Positions 36,001 through 45,616 of a stretch of 64,000 nucleotides of DNA are shown here, one piece after another (position 1 is the stretch's first letter; each line of letters opens with the position of its first letter). A model generated the notes under the pieces. The model was not told the DNA's origin, did not search any database, and saw only the letters and a program-made list of their open reading frames with translations. Location: NCBI RefSeq assembly GCF_000002425.4, contig NC_037253.1, forward strand, positions 17,562,407-17,626,406, in the 5' to 3' direction. A program made the translations under genes and the position numbers. Origin of the DNA: Physcomitrium patens. Taxonomy: Eukaryota; Streptophyta; Bryopsida; Funariales; Funariaceae.

Positions 36001-37636
36001 TTATAAATCTAGTATAGTAAAATCCGTACTTATATATGCAAAAGCATTTATATACGCAGCAAAAAAAGGATCAACTTTTGCTATTTATGCTGCACCTATT
36101 TCTGAAAGCGTAAAGACTTCAAGTGGCATTCCAAGTCAATATCAGGATTATCAAGACGTTTTTGAGAAAAATAATGCAGATATTCTTCCTGAGCATCACC
36201 AATATGATTGTTCAATCGACCTCAAGGAAGGAACTCAGCCACCATTTGGACCAATTTACAGCTTATCGCGAGATGAGTTGGCTGAACTCAAGACATATAT
36301 TGACGAGAATTTAGCGAAGAATTTCATATGCCATTCAAAATCTCCAGCAGGAGCTCCAATTCTATTCGTAAAGAAAAAAGATGGATCTTTGCGAATGTGT
36401 GTTGACTATCGAGGACTCAACAAGATCACAATCAAGAACAGGTATCCATTATCTTTGATATCAGGACTCCTTGACCAGTTGAATCAGGCTAAGATTTATA
36501 CAAAAATAGATCTAAGAGGAGTATATAATCTAGTACGAATCAAGGAAGGAGATGAATGGAAGACTGCATTTCGAGCCAGGTACGGACATTTTGAATATAA
36601 TGTCATGCCTTTTGGACTCACGAATGCACCTGCTACTTTTCAACATCTCATGAATGATATATTTCATGAATTCTTAGACAATTTTGTCGTCTGCTACCTA
36701 TACGATATCCTGATCTATTCTAACAACGTCGAAGAACATGAAATACATGTTCGTCAAGTATTACAAAAACTTAGAGATGCAGGATTGTACGCCAAGATGG
36801 AAAAGTGTATATTTCATACTACTCAAGTTGACTTTTTAGGATACATTATTTCAAATAATGGTCTCATGATGGATTCTAAGAAAGTCCAGACAATCATGGA
36901 TTCAAAGATTCCAAGGACAATAAGAGATGTCAAATGTTTCTTGGGATTTACCAATTACTATCGGATCTTCACCAAAGACTTTTCACGAGTTGCAGCTCTA
37001 CTTACACGCTTGACCAATAAAGACAAATTCCAATGGAATCAAGAAGCGGAAGCAGCATTTGAAGCCTTGAAGACATCGTTTGTATCTGCACCAGTCTTAT
37101 ATCGTGTTGACTTTTTCAAGGCATTTTTTATGGAAACAGACGCATCAAATTTTGCCTTGGGTGCAGTTTTGTCACAAATGGGAACAGATGACAAACTTCA
37201 TCCGATAGCTTTTCATTCAAGAAAATTCTCAATAGCCGAGATCAATTATGAGATCCACGATAAAGAACTACTTGCAATCGTGGATTCCTTTCAAGAATGG
37301 CGTCATTATCTAAAAGGCGCTTCTAGTCCAGTCACTGTGTATACAGATCACAAGAACCTCGAGTATTTCATGTCAGCATGCGTGTTGAATCGTCGTCAAG
37401 CTCGTTAGAGTATGTCTTTGTCAAGATTCGAGTTCATTATCACTTATCAGCCAGGAAAACAACAAGGTTTGTCCGATGCATTGTCTAGACGTTCTTATTT
37501 TGCACCAAAAGAAGGAGATGCAACTTTTGAGCAACAAAGAACAGTCCTCTTGAAACCAGAGCAATTTCATCTCCGAGCAATGAAATCAACATTGACTGTT
37601 GATTCAACTTTTCTCAAGCAAATCCAGTCCAGTATG
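36001..37636 (+). pseudogene. RT-RNase H part of element A pol
   Basis: Open from 36278 to 37408. RT palm reads CYLYDILIYS: the YLDD motif has lost its first Asp (Tyr), so RT is dead. RNase H has METDASNFALGAV and IHDKELLAIVDSF. The family Trp in MDWK is Ser (TCA). TAG replaces Trp at 37406-37408. Element B enters at GTATG (37632-37636), before the integrase. Confidence 0.9.
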
Positions 37637-38166
37637 TGTCACGGACATACATATAATTACCTATATGAATAGATAAAAGTATGTAAAAGTAGGTTAATTG
37701 TGTAATATCTTCTAGAGAAGCTTCTTAGAAGCTTCATAGATGCTGCTTTGACTTTATAGGAGTCTATAGTTGACTTTTAGGTTAGAAACTTGGTCAACAA
37801 GTTAGCCATGTGCCACGCATGTTGGAAGCTTAAAGAACAAGCTAACTACGTGGTCCATCCATAGAAAACTTGCCTTGCAAGCAAAGGCATGTGGCCTAGA
37901 AAGTCAACATATATTGGAGGTCTTATAGAACATCGCCACGTGGCTTCTAGTTAGATAATATATATAAAGGCAAGAGTGAAGCCCTCTTCACTCTTGTCAA
38001 CTCCTTTCTTGCTTCTAGTCTAGTTTCAAGGGTCTCTAGTTTTCTTGTATTTTGGCAATAGCCATTCCAGTTTCTTTCTTAATATACATATTTCTATTTT
38101 GTCCTATTTCTTTTTGAGAAAAGTCTCACTTACTCTTTAGCTTTTATCGAGTTCTTGTCCCTGACA
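37637..38166 (+). repeat. 5' LTR of element B
   Basis: 530 bp, TGTCACGGAC...CCCTGACA. Contains the promoter and start motif described separately. Confidence 0.97.
37959..38000 (+). promoter_or_regulatory. LTR core promoter and self-primer of element B
   Basis: TATA box TATATATAAA at 37959-37968. The motif ACTCTTGTCAA is at 37990-38000; its first A is 31 nt after the first T of the TATA box and sits in a pyrimidine-A context, the expected RNA polymerase II start. If transcription begins there, the RNA's first 11 nt are complementary to 38169-38179 just behind the LTR. Confidence 0.75.
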
Positions 38167-38168
38167 GA

Positions 38169-38179
38169 TTGACAAGAGT
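38169..38179 (+). other. self-priming PBS of element B
   Basis: TTGACAAGAGT, 2 nt behind the LTR, an 11-nt perfect complement of 37990-38000. Tf1 of fission yeast uses the first 11 nt of its own transcript in this way. Confidence 0.8.
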
Positions 38180-38378
38180 ACACTTACAATATCAGAGCTT
38201 TGTCTTTTCTTGATTAAGAGTGGATTACCCCTTTTTCTTGATAAGACATAAGCGCATTAGAAGTTACGGATTACCCTCTTTTAAACTGATATTGTTCTTA
38301 GTATTTTCTTTGTTATCAATTCCTCTCTTCTATTTGTTTTGAGCGTTGTTAGACATCTTCTCTTTTCTAAGTGCTACT

Positions 38379-39386
38379 ATGGCAGAGCTTGTTGAAATGA
38401 AGAGTGCAATGGCACAGATGCAAGAACAATTGAGGGAGTTAATGCTTGCGATGCATCAACTCAATTTACCACCACAAGGAGCAACAAGAATGGTAGGAAG
38501 TGAAGATATAGAGATGATTGGGGCTGCTTCAACATCTGCACCAAACCATGTCCCTTCTCCCAGAATGGAACACCCTTCGAGTGTTAGAGAACCGAGAGTT
38601 GCCTTGCCCGAGAAGTTTGATGGTACCAGATCCAAGTTTCGAGGATTCATCAATCAGGTCCAACTAGTGATTGAACTTCAACCCCAGAGCTATCCAACTC
38701 CAGGGTCACAAGTAAGATTCATTGGTACACTTCTTTCAGGTTCAGCATTGTCATGGTTTTCATCTTTTCTTGAACGACGAGATCCAATATTGGATAATCT
38801 GGAGGCTTTTTTGGCGGAGTTTCGATCCATGTTTGGAGAACATGATGCAATTCGTGTTGCAACCAACAAGATCCGTATTTTGCGACAAGACAATCGATCA
38901 GTAACATTATATGCTTCGCAATTTCGACAACTTGCAACTGATATCAAGTGGGATGATGCCGCACTTGTGAGTCAATTTCTCTACGGATTACAATATGAGG
39001 TAAAGAAATTGATGCTTAATTTACCTGATCCTCAAACATTGAGTCAAGCAATTGACTTTGCTGTGAAGTGCGACAATCGACTTTTTGAATTTCGATCCGA
39101 GAGTCGCACAAGTGGGCCTCAACGTTACTACAATTCAATGGCAACACCGACGTCTCCTCAACACATACCTTCGGAAGTAGAGGATATGCAAATTGATGCG
39201 GTACGTTTCAAACCTCTTACTGAGCAAGAAAAGTCTCGTCGTCGACAAGAAGGATTGTGCTTATATTGTGGAGAACCTAAGCACACTGCTCAACATTGTC
39301 CAAAGAAGCGACGTAACTACAAAATGAGGAATACGGCTGTCAAAGAAGACAGTATGTCGGAAAACGAGTACGTCCAGCTACAATAG
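38379..39386 (+). CDS. Gag polyprotein of element B
   Basis: 335 residues, uninterrupted. It forms the virus-like particle and binds the element RNA. An in-frame open stretch begins upstream at 38346, but the ATG at 38379 is chosen because the family starts MAEL(V/A)E there in A, B and C. Residues 1-30 are heptad-like (coiled coil); the centre holds the gag core (VRFIGTLLSGSALSWFSSFL). A CCHC zinc knuckle is at residues 294-307 (CLYCGEPKHTAQHC). It ends with TAG. The pol frame (-1) is open from 39317, giving a 70-nt overlap, so pol is probably made by -1 frameshifting; a GGAAAAC run at 39359-39365 lies in the overlap. Confidence 0.9.
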   Translation: MAELVEMKSAMAQMQEQLRELMLAMHQLNLPPQGATRMVGSEDIEMIGAASTSAPNHVPSPRMEHPSSVREPRVALPEKFDGTRSKFRGFINQVQLVIELQPQSYPTPGSQVRFIGTLLSGSALSWFSSFLERRDPILDNLEAFLAEFRSMFGEHDAIRVATNKIRILRQDNRSVTLYASQFRQLATDIKWDDAALVSQFLYGLQYEVKKLMLNLPDPQTLSQAIDFAVKCDNRLFEFRSESRTSGPQRYYNSMATPTSPQHIPSEVEDMQIDAVRFKPLTEQEKSRRRQEGLCLYCGEPKHTAQHCPKKRRNYKMRNTAVKEDSMSENEYVQLQ

Positions 39387-39391
39387 GGACC

Positions 39392-40744
39392 GTGCGGCTG
39401 GAATCTTGTACAACTTCTTATAAAGGTCCTATCCTCTCCTCAAAACCATCTCCTTGTTTTATAATAGATGTGCGTTTAGGACCTAATAATTACAAAGCCT
39501 CTGCCTTGGTAGATTCAGGAGCCTCATCTTGTTTTTTAGATGAAGAATTTGCTAGATGTCATAGAATATCATTAATACAAAAAACTAAACCTGTACACGT
39601 AGAAGTCATAGATGGTCGTCCGTTGTCTTCTGGAGATGTAACTCACGAAACACTTCCTGTAGATGTAGTAATAAATGGTCATAGTAGTTGCGTAATTTTT
39701 AATATAATTAGATCTCCCTCTAATCCAGTAATTTTAGGCTTATCATGGTTAGAAAAGTATAATCCTCGAATAGATTGGATTTCTCGTAAACTTGATTTTC
39801 CTCAGAGCATTAGTAACAGTTCTATTAACCAAGTAAAAAACCATGAGTCTAGTATAGTAAAACTCACACCTATAGGTGCAAAAGCATTTATAAACGCAGC
39901 AAAAGAAGGATCAACTTTTGCTATTTATGCTGCACCTATTTCTGAAAGCGTAAAGACTTCAAGTGGCATTCCAAGTCAATATCAGGATTATCAAGACGTT
40001 TTTGAGAAAAATAATGCAGATATTCTTCCTGAGCATCGCCCATACGATTGTTCAATCGATCTCAAGGAAGGAACTCAGCCACCATTTGGACCAATTTACA
40101 GTTTATCGCAAGATGAGTTGGCTGAACTCAAGACATATATTGACGAGAATTTAGCGAAGAATTTCATACGCCATTCAAAATCTCCAGCAGGAGCTCCAAT
40201 TTTATTCGTAAAGAAAAAAGATGGATCTTTACGAATGTGTGTTGACTATCGAGGACTCAACAAGATCACAATCAAGAACAGGTATCCATTACCTTTGATA
40301 TCAGGACTCCTTGACCAGTTAAATCAAGCTAAGATCTATACAAAAATAGATCTAAGAGGAGCATATAATCTAGTACGGATCAAAGAAGGAGATGAATGGA
40401 AGACTGCGTTTCGAACCAGGTACGGGCATTTTGAATATAATGTCATGCCTTTTGGACTCACGAATGCACCAGCTGCTTTTCAACATCTCATGAATGATGT
40501 ATTTCGTGAATTCTTAGACAATTTTGTCGTCTGCTACCTAGACGATATCCTGATTTATTCTAAGAATGTTGAAGAACATGAAATACATGTTCGTCAAGTA
40601 TTACAAAAACTCAGAGATGCAGGATTGTACGCCAAGATGGAAAAGTGTGTATTTCACACTACTCAAGTTGACTTTTTAGGATACATCATTTCAAATGATG
40701 GTCTTATGATGGATTCTAAGAAAGTCCAAACAATCATGGATTGA
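39392..40744 (+). CDS. Pol of element B, part 1: protease and reverse transcriptase
   Basis: 450 codons in the -1 frame to gag (frame open from 39317; no ATG is needed if frameshifted). Retropepsin-type active site VDSGAS at residues 40-45. RT starts near residue 240; the catalytic YLDD is at 382-385 (codons from 40535), followed by ILIYS. All expected RT blocks are visible, including VMPFGLTNAPAAFQ. It ends at TGA 40742-40744, at the codon that is Trp in element C. The same frame continues directly into part 2, so this is one polyprotein with a single nonsense codon. Confidence 0.9.
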   Translation: MRLESCTTSYKGPILSSKPSPCFIIDVRLGPNNYKASALVDSGASSCFLDEEFARCHRISLIQKTKPVHVEVIDGRPLSSGDVTHETLPVDVVINGHSSCVIFNIIRSPSNPVILGLSWLEKYNPRIDWISRKLDFPQSISNSSINQVKNHESSIVKLTPIGAKAFINAAKEGSTFAIYAAPISESVKTSSGIPSQYQDYQDVFEKNNADILPEHRPYDCSIDLKEGTQPPFGPIYSLSQDELAELKTYIDENLAKNFIRHSKSPAGAPILFVKKKDGSLRMCVDYRGLNKITIKNRYPLPLISGLLDQLNQAKIYTKIDLRGAYNLVRIKEGDEWKTAFRTRYGHFEYNVMPFGLTNAPAAFQHLMNDVFREFLDNFVVCYLDDILIYSKNVEEHEIHVRQVLQKLRDAGLYAKMEKCVFHTTQVDFLGYIISNDGLMMDSKKVQTIMD

Positions 40745-40759
40745 AAGATTCCAAAGACT

Positions 40760-42880
40760 ATGAGAGATGTCCAATGTTTCTTGGGATTTGCCAATTACTA
40801 TCGGATCTTCATCAAAGACTTCTCACGAGTTGCAGCTCCACTTACACGCTTGACTAGTAAAGATAAATTTCAATGGAATCAAGAAGCGGAAGCAGCATTT
40901 GAAGCCTTGAAGACATCGTTTGTCTCTGCACCAGTCTTATATCGTGTTGATTTTTCCAAGGCATTTTTTATGGAAACAGACGCATCGGATTTTGCCTTGG
41001 GTGCAGTTTTATCACAAATGGGAACAGATGACAAACTTCATCCGATAGCTTTTCATTCAAGAAAATTCTCAGCAGCCGAGATCAATTATGAAATCCACGA
41101 TAAAGAACTTCTTGCAATCGTGGATTCCTTTCAAGAATGGCGTCATTATCTAGAAGGTGCTTCTAGTCCAGTCACTGTGTATACAGATCACAAGAACCTC
41201 GAGTATTTCATGTCAGCACGCGTGTTGAATCGTCGTCAAGCTCGTTGGAGTATGTCTTTGTCAAGATTCGACTTCATTATCACTTATCGGCCAGGAAAAC
41301 AACAAGGTTTATTCGATGCCCTGTCTAGACGTTCTTATTTTGCACCAAAAGAAGGAGATGTAGCTTTTGAGCAACAAAGAACGGTCCTCTTGAAACCGGA
41401 GCAATTTCATCTCCGAGCAGTGAAATCAACATTGACTGTTGATTCAACTTTTCTCAAGCAAATCCAGTCCAGTATGTCCTCAGACCCTCTTGTTCATGAT
41501 ATCGAGAATAATTCTTTCAAGTCTCATGATTCTTCTAAGTTCGAGTTCAAGAATAATCTATTATATTTTGAAGGACGCCTATATGTTCCAGAAGGAAAAG
41601 CACGTTTGCGTGTTCTTCAAGCACGTCATGACTTTCCAGCAGCAGGGCACTTTGGATATAATAAGACTCTGGAACTCATATCAAGAGATTTTTGGTGGCC
41701 ACAAATGTGGAAGTCAGTCAAAGACTTTGTACAATCATGTGATATTTGTTCAAGATCAAAAATTCCTCGACATCGACCTTACGGACTTCTTCAGCCATTA
41801 CCTATACCAGAACAACCATGGTCTTCTGTTTCTATGGATTTCATCACAGATCTTCCAAACTCAAGATCTTATGATTCTATATTTGTGATAGTAGATCGTT
41901 TCACCAAGATGGCACATTTTATGCCATGTACAAAATCTATCACAGGTGAAGAAATAGCTAAGCTTTTCATTGATAATATCTATCGCTATCATGGATTACC
42001 TAAAGATATCATATCAGATAGGGGAACTCAATTTGTGTCGAGATTCTGGAGGACTCTTTTCAAGATTTTAAAAGTGGATATAAAGCTATCTTCAGCTTTC
42101 CATCCTCAAACTGATGGACAAACAGAGCGCGTAAACCAAGTCTTGGAACAGTATTTAAGGTGTACCATCAACTACCAACAAGATGATTGGACAAACCTTC
42201 TGCCATTGGCAGAGTTTGCTTATAATAATACGGTACATTCCTCCATGCAACAAACACCTTTCTTTGCCAATTATGGCTATCATCCACGACTTGATACTTT
42301 TGATTTTTCAAAAGTTGATAATCCTGCAGCAGAAGATATGGCAAATCGGTTGTCAGAGTTATATACAATAATGAAGGCGCAGTTGAAGAAAGCTCAAGAA
42401 CGACAAAAGATAAATGTAGATGTATATCGTAAAGAGCAACCACAACTCAACGTGGGTGATAAGGTATGGCTACTTCGTCGCAATATCAAGACCACTCGAC
42501 CTTGTGACAAATTGGACTATCGTAGGCTTGGCCCCTTTTCTGTTTCTGAACAGATCAACCCAGTTGCATATCGGTTACATCTACCGGAGTCAATGAAGAT
42601 CCATCCTGTATTCCACGTGTCTCTTCTTGAACCATATAAGACAGTGGATATACAAGGAAGAAGACAAATGCCACCGCCTCCTATAGAAGTAGATAATAAT
42701 GAAGAATTTGAGGTGGAAGAGATATTAGACTCAAGGCGGCGCCGAAATAAGCTGGAATATCTTGTTCATTGGTGCGGATATGATATTAGTAAGCGCACAT
42801 GGGAGCCATCCAGGAATCTAGCAAATGCATCAGCTAAAGTCAAAGTTTTTCATCAACGACATCCATCAAAACCAAGATGA
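40760..42880 (+). CDS. Pol of element B, part 2: RT end, RNase H, integrase, chromodomain
   Basis: 706 codons, same frame as part 1. The RNase H catalytic start METDASDF has Asp at residue 74, with IHDKELLAIVDSF after it. Integrase HHCC zinc finger: His290, His297, Cys327, Cys330. The D,D35E triad is complete: Asp360 (SMDFITDL), Asp420 (SDRGTQFVS) and Glu456 (QTERVNQ), with exactly 35 residues between the last two. The chromodomain at about 650-692 (EVEEILDSR, LVHWCGYDISKRTWEP) marks it as a chromovirus. Probably functional if the upstream TGA were read through or the protein were supplied in trans. The ATG at 40760 is simply the first after the stop. Confidence 0.9.
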   Translation: MRDVQCFLGFANYYRIFIKDFSRVAAPLTRLTSKDKFQWNQEAEAAFEALKTSFVSAPVLYRVDFSKAFFMETDASDFALGAVLSQMGTDDKLHPIAFHSRKFSAAEINYEIHDKELLAIVDSFQEWRHYLEGASSPVTVYTDHKNLEYFMSARVLNRRQARWSMSLSRFDFIITYRPGKQQGLFDALSRRSYFAPKEGDVAFEQQRTVLLKPEQFHLRAVKSTLTVDSTFLKQIQSSMSSDPLVHDIENNSFKSHDSSKFEFKNNLLYFEGRLYVPEGKARLRVLQARHDFPAAGHFGYNKTLELISRDFWWPQMWKSVKDFVQSCDICSRSKIPRHRPYGLLQPLPIPEQPWSSVSMDFITDLPNSRSYDSIFVIVDRFTKMAHFMPCTKSITGEEIAKLFIDNIYRYHGLPKDIISDRGTQFVSRFWRTLFKILKVDIKLSSAFHPQTDGQTERVNQVLEQYLRCTINYQQDDWTNLLPLAEFAYNNTVHSSMQQTPFFANYGYHPRLDTFDFSKVDNPAAEDMANRLSELYTIMKAQLKKAQERQKINVDVYRKEQPQLNVGDKVWLLRRNIKTTRPCDKLDYRRLGPFSVSEQINPVAYRLHLPESMKIHPVFHVSLLEPYKTVDIQGRRQMPPPPIEVDNNEEFEVEEILDSRRRRNKLEYLVHWCGYDISKRTWEPSRNLANASAKVKVFHQRHPSKPR

Positions 42881-42934
42881 AAACCTCTCTTATAAAAGAG
42901 ACAAGATTGAGGAAGTTATGAAGGCCTCAACAGT

Positions 42935-43078
42935 GATCAAATAACAGGGTGGTCTTCTCGCCCTGGAATGGGACACTATCGATGGCTAAGAGGATCCATC
43001 AACTATCTTCGAAGAGAACAAAGATCAGAGTATGTAGCAAATACAGTTCGCCGCATATTAGATTTTCTCAATATATAA
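42935..43078 (+). pseudogene. ORF3 C-terminal remnant of element B
   Basis: About 310 nt present in A between pol and ORF3 residue 85 are deleted. The remaining codons stay open and conserved with A (SDQITGWSSRPGMGHYRWLR, then SEYVANT and LDFLNI) and end at TAA near 43076. With no start codon of its own it is probably not expressed. Confidence 0.65.
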
Positions 43079-43119
43079 TCACCGCTCCTCGTGGAACTCG
43101 TCCCTAGAAGGGGGGGTAA

Positions 43120-43649
43120 TGTCACGGACATACATATAATTACCTATATGAATAGATAAAAGTATGTAAAAGTAGGTTAATTGTGTAATATCATCTAGAG
43201 AAGCTTCTTAGAAGCTTCATAGACGCTGCTTTGACTTTATAGGAGTCTATAGTTGACTTTTAGGTTAGAAACTTGGTCAACAAGTTAGCCATGTGCCACG
43301 CATGTTGGAAGCTTAAAGAACAAGCTAACTACGTGGTCCATCCATAGAAAACTTGCCTTGCAAGCAAAGGCATGTGGCCTAGAAAGTCAACATATATTGG
43401 AGGTCTTATAGAACATCGCCATGTGGCTTCTAGTTAGATAATATATATAGAGGCAAGAGTGAAGCCCTCTTCACTCTTGTCAACTCCTTTCTTGCTTCTA
43501 GTCTAGTTTCAAGGGTCTCTAGTTTTCTTGTATTTTGGCAATAGCCATTCCAGTTTCTTTCTTAATATACATATTTCTATTTTGTCCTATTTCTTTTTGA
43601 GAAAAGTCTCACTTACTCTTTAGCTTTTATCGAGTTCTTGTCCCTGACA
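43120..43649 (+). repeat. 3' LTR of element B
   Basis: 530 bp, about 4 differences from the 5' LTR (for example cttctag/catctag and ccacgtgg/ccatgtgg). Preceded by the purine tract AGAAGGGGGGG and TAA; followed by the GTATG target copy and integrase sequence of element A. Confidence 0.97.
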
Positions 43650-43654
43650 GTATG

Positions 43655-45057
43655 TCCTCAGACCCTCTTGTTCATGATATTGAGAATAATTCTCCCAAGT
43701 CTGATGATTCTTCTAAGTTCGAGTTCAAAAATAATCTATTATAGTTCGAAGGACGCCTATATGTTCCAGAAAGAGAAGCACGTTTACGTGTTCTTCAAGC
43801 ACGTCATGATTTTCCAACAGCAGGACACTTTGGATATAATAAGACTTTGGAACTCATATCAAGAGATTTTTGGTGGCCACAAATGTGGAAGTCAGTCAAA
43901 GACTTTGTACAATCATGTAATATTTGTTCAAGATCAAAAACTCCTCGTCATCGACCTTACGGACTTCTTCAGCCATTACCTATACCAGAACAACTATGGT
44001 CTTCTTTTTCTATGGATTTCATCACATATCTTCCAAGCTCAAGATCTTATGATTCTATATTTGTGATAGTAGATCGTTTCACCAAGATTGCACATTTTGT
44101 GCCATGTACAAAATCTATCATAGGTGAAGAAACAGCTAAGCTTTTCATTGATAATATCTATCCCTATCATGGATTACCTAAAGATATCATATCGGATAGA
44201 GGAACTCAATTTGTGTCGAGATTTTGGAGGACCCTTTTCAAGATTTTAAAAGTAGACATAAAGCTATCTTCGGCTTTCTATCCTCAAACTGATGGACAAA
44301 CAGAGCGCGTAAACCAAGTCTTGGAGCAGTATTTAAGGTGTACCATCAACTACCAATAAGATGATTGGACAACCCTTCTGCCATTGGCAGAGTTTGCTTA
44401 TAACAATACGGTACATTCTTCCACGCAACAAACACCTTTCTTTGCCAATTATGGCTATCATCCACGACTTGATGCTTTTGATTTTTCAAAAGTTGATAAT
44501 CCTGTAGCAGAAGATATGGCAAATCTGTTGTCAGAGTTACATGCAATATTGAAGGCACAATTGAAGGAAGCTCAAGAACGACAAAAGATAAACGCAGATG
44601 TATATCGTAAGGAGCAACCACAACTCAACGTGGGTGATAAGGTATGGCTACTTCGTCGTAATATCAAGACCACTCGTCCTTGCGACAAGTTGGACTATCG
44701 AAGGCTGGGACCATTTTCTATTTCTGCACAAATCAATCCAGTTGCATATCGTTTACATCTACCGAAGACAATAAAAATCCATCCAGTATTCCACGTGTCT
44801 CTTCTTGAATCATACAAGACAGTGGACATACCAAGAAGACGACAAGCTCCACCTCCTCCTATAGAAGTGGACAATAATGAAGAATTTGAAGTAGAAGAAG
44901 TCTTAGATTCAAGGCGGCGTCAAAATAAAATAGAATATCTTGTCCATTGACGTGGATATGATATTAGTGAACGCACATGGGAGCCAATGAAGAATCTTGC
45001 AAATGCAACAAAGGCGGTGGAGGCTTTTCATCGACGACATCCATCAAAATCAAGATG
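43655..45057 (+). pseudogene. Integrase and chromodomain part of element A pol
   Basis: Continuation of A after B. Stop TAG near 43744 and TAA (Gln) at 44357-44359. Zinc finger SCNICSRSK. Catalytic core SMDFITYL, SDRGTQFVS and QTDGQTERVNQ: all three acidic residues are present. Open again at 44384-44950; the chromodomain reads EFEVEEVLDSRRRQNKIEYLVH, then TGA for Trp. Pol would end at TGA near 45055-45057. Confidence 0.88.
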
Positions 45058-45152
45058 AAAACCTTCTTTATAAAAGAAACAATATCTAGGCAAGATAACA
45101 TTCTACTTTTAATTCTTGTTCGTAGCTTCGTTGTAGTAGTGGCGCTCAGGAG

Positions 45153-45575
45153 ATGGAGAACCAACAACCAGCGGATTCAACTCAAGAGCCTTCATTTGCT
45201 GACCTGCCGGACGAGACATTACGATTGTCACAACCTTCAAGACGACGCAATCGAGATGAAGATCTTCAAGAACGACATGTTCTTCCTCGAATAGATGGTG
45301 AGATACAACACGTTTGGTATCACGATTTGGGAAGAGACTCCCGATGTTTGGTGATTTTGCTAGAGGTAGGAACAACTCCTAATGGTGTTCCAAATATTCT
45401 ATTCGAAGGAAGTTACAAAGGCCTCAACAATGATCAAATAACTGGGTGGTCTTCTCGCCCTGGTATGGGACACTACCGATGGTTGAGAGGCCCTATCAAT
45501 CATCTTCGAAGAGAACAGAGATCAGAGTATGTGGCGAATACAATTCGTCGCATCATAGATTTCCTCAACATATGA
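45153..45575 (+). CDS. Extra ORF (ORF3) downstream of pol in element A, function unknown
   Basis: 140 codons from ATG (45153) to TGA, about 95 nt after the pol stop and 28 nt before the polypurine tract, in sense orientation. The N-terminal third is acidic and Ser/Pro-rich with an RRRNRDED patch. The C-terminal half has a conserved core: EVGTTPNGVPN, SYKGLNNDQITGW, PGMGHYRWLRG and SEYVANTIRR. I recognise no family; there is no signal peptide, zinc finger or env-like membrane segment in this frame. Homologous sequence occurs at the same place in B, C, G and 51066-51480. The C-terminal core stays readable in B and C, suggesting past constraint. A second open frame (44977-45294) overlaps its start. 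Confidence 0.55.
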   Translation: MENQQPADSTQEPSFADLPDETLRLSQPSRRRNRDEDLQERHVLPRIDGEIQHVWYHDLGRDSRCLVILLEVGTTPNGVPNILFEGSYKGLNNDQITGWSSRPGMGHYRWLRGPINHLRREQRSEYVANTIRRIIDFLNI

Positions 45576-45616
45576 TGACCGCTCCTCATGGAATTCGTCC
45601 CTAGAAGGGGGGGTAA

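Larger units (their letters stand above)
37637..43649 (+). mobile_element. Ty3/gypsy chromovirus B, youngest and nearly intact
   Basis: 6013 bp. Both LTRs are exactly 530 bp (37637-38166, 43120-43649) and differ at about 4 positions by eye. The 5-bp duplication GTATG lies at 37632-37636 and 43650-43654. Gag is intact; pol has one in-frame TGA; ORF3 has lost its N-terminal part. The polypurine tract is at 43106-43116. LTR divergence (B below A, A below C) agrees with the nesting order. Confidence 0.97.

Noticed and set aside
38190-38198. TATCAGAGC in the leader of A and B, resembling the plant tRNA-iMet PBS
   Set aside because: It starts 24 nt behind the LTR end, lacks the terminal TGG, and the LTR edge is fixed by TSDs; the self-complementary site at 38169-38179 is in the right place.
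44977-45294. Second open frame at the pol-ORF3 junction with a hydrophobic stretch (DNILLLILVRSFVVVV), also open in C
   Set aside because: It begins as an out-of-frame shadow of the chromodomain end and has no counterpart in B; kept only as a possible alternative reading to ORF3.
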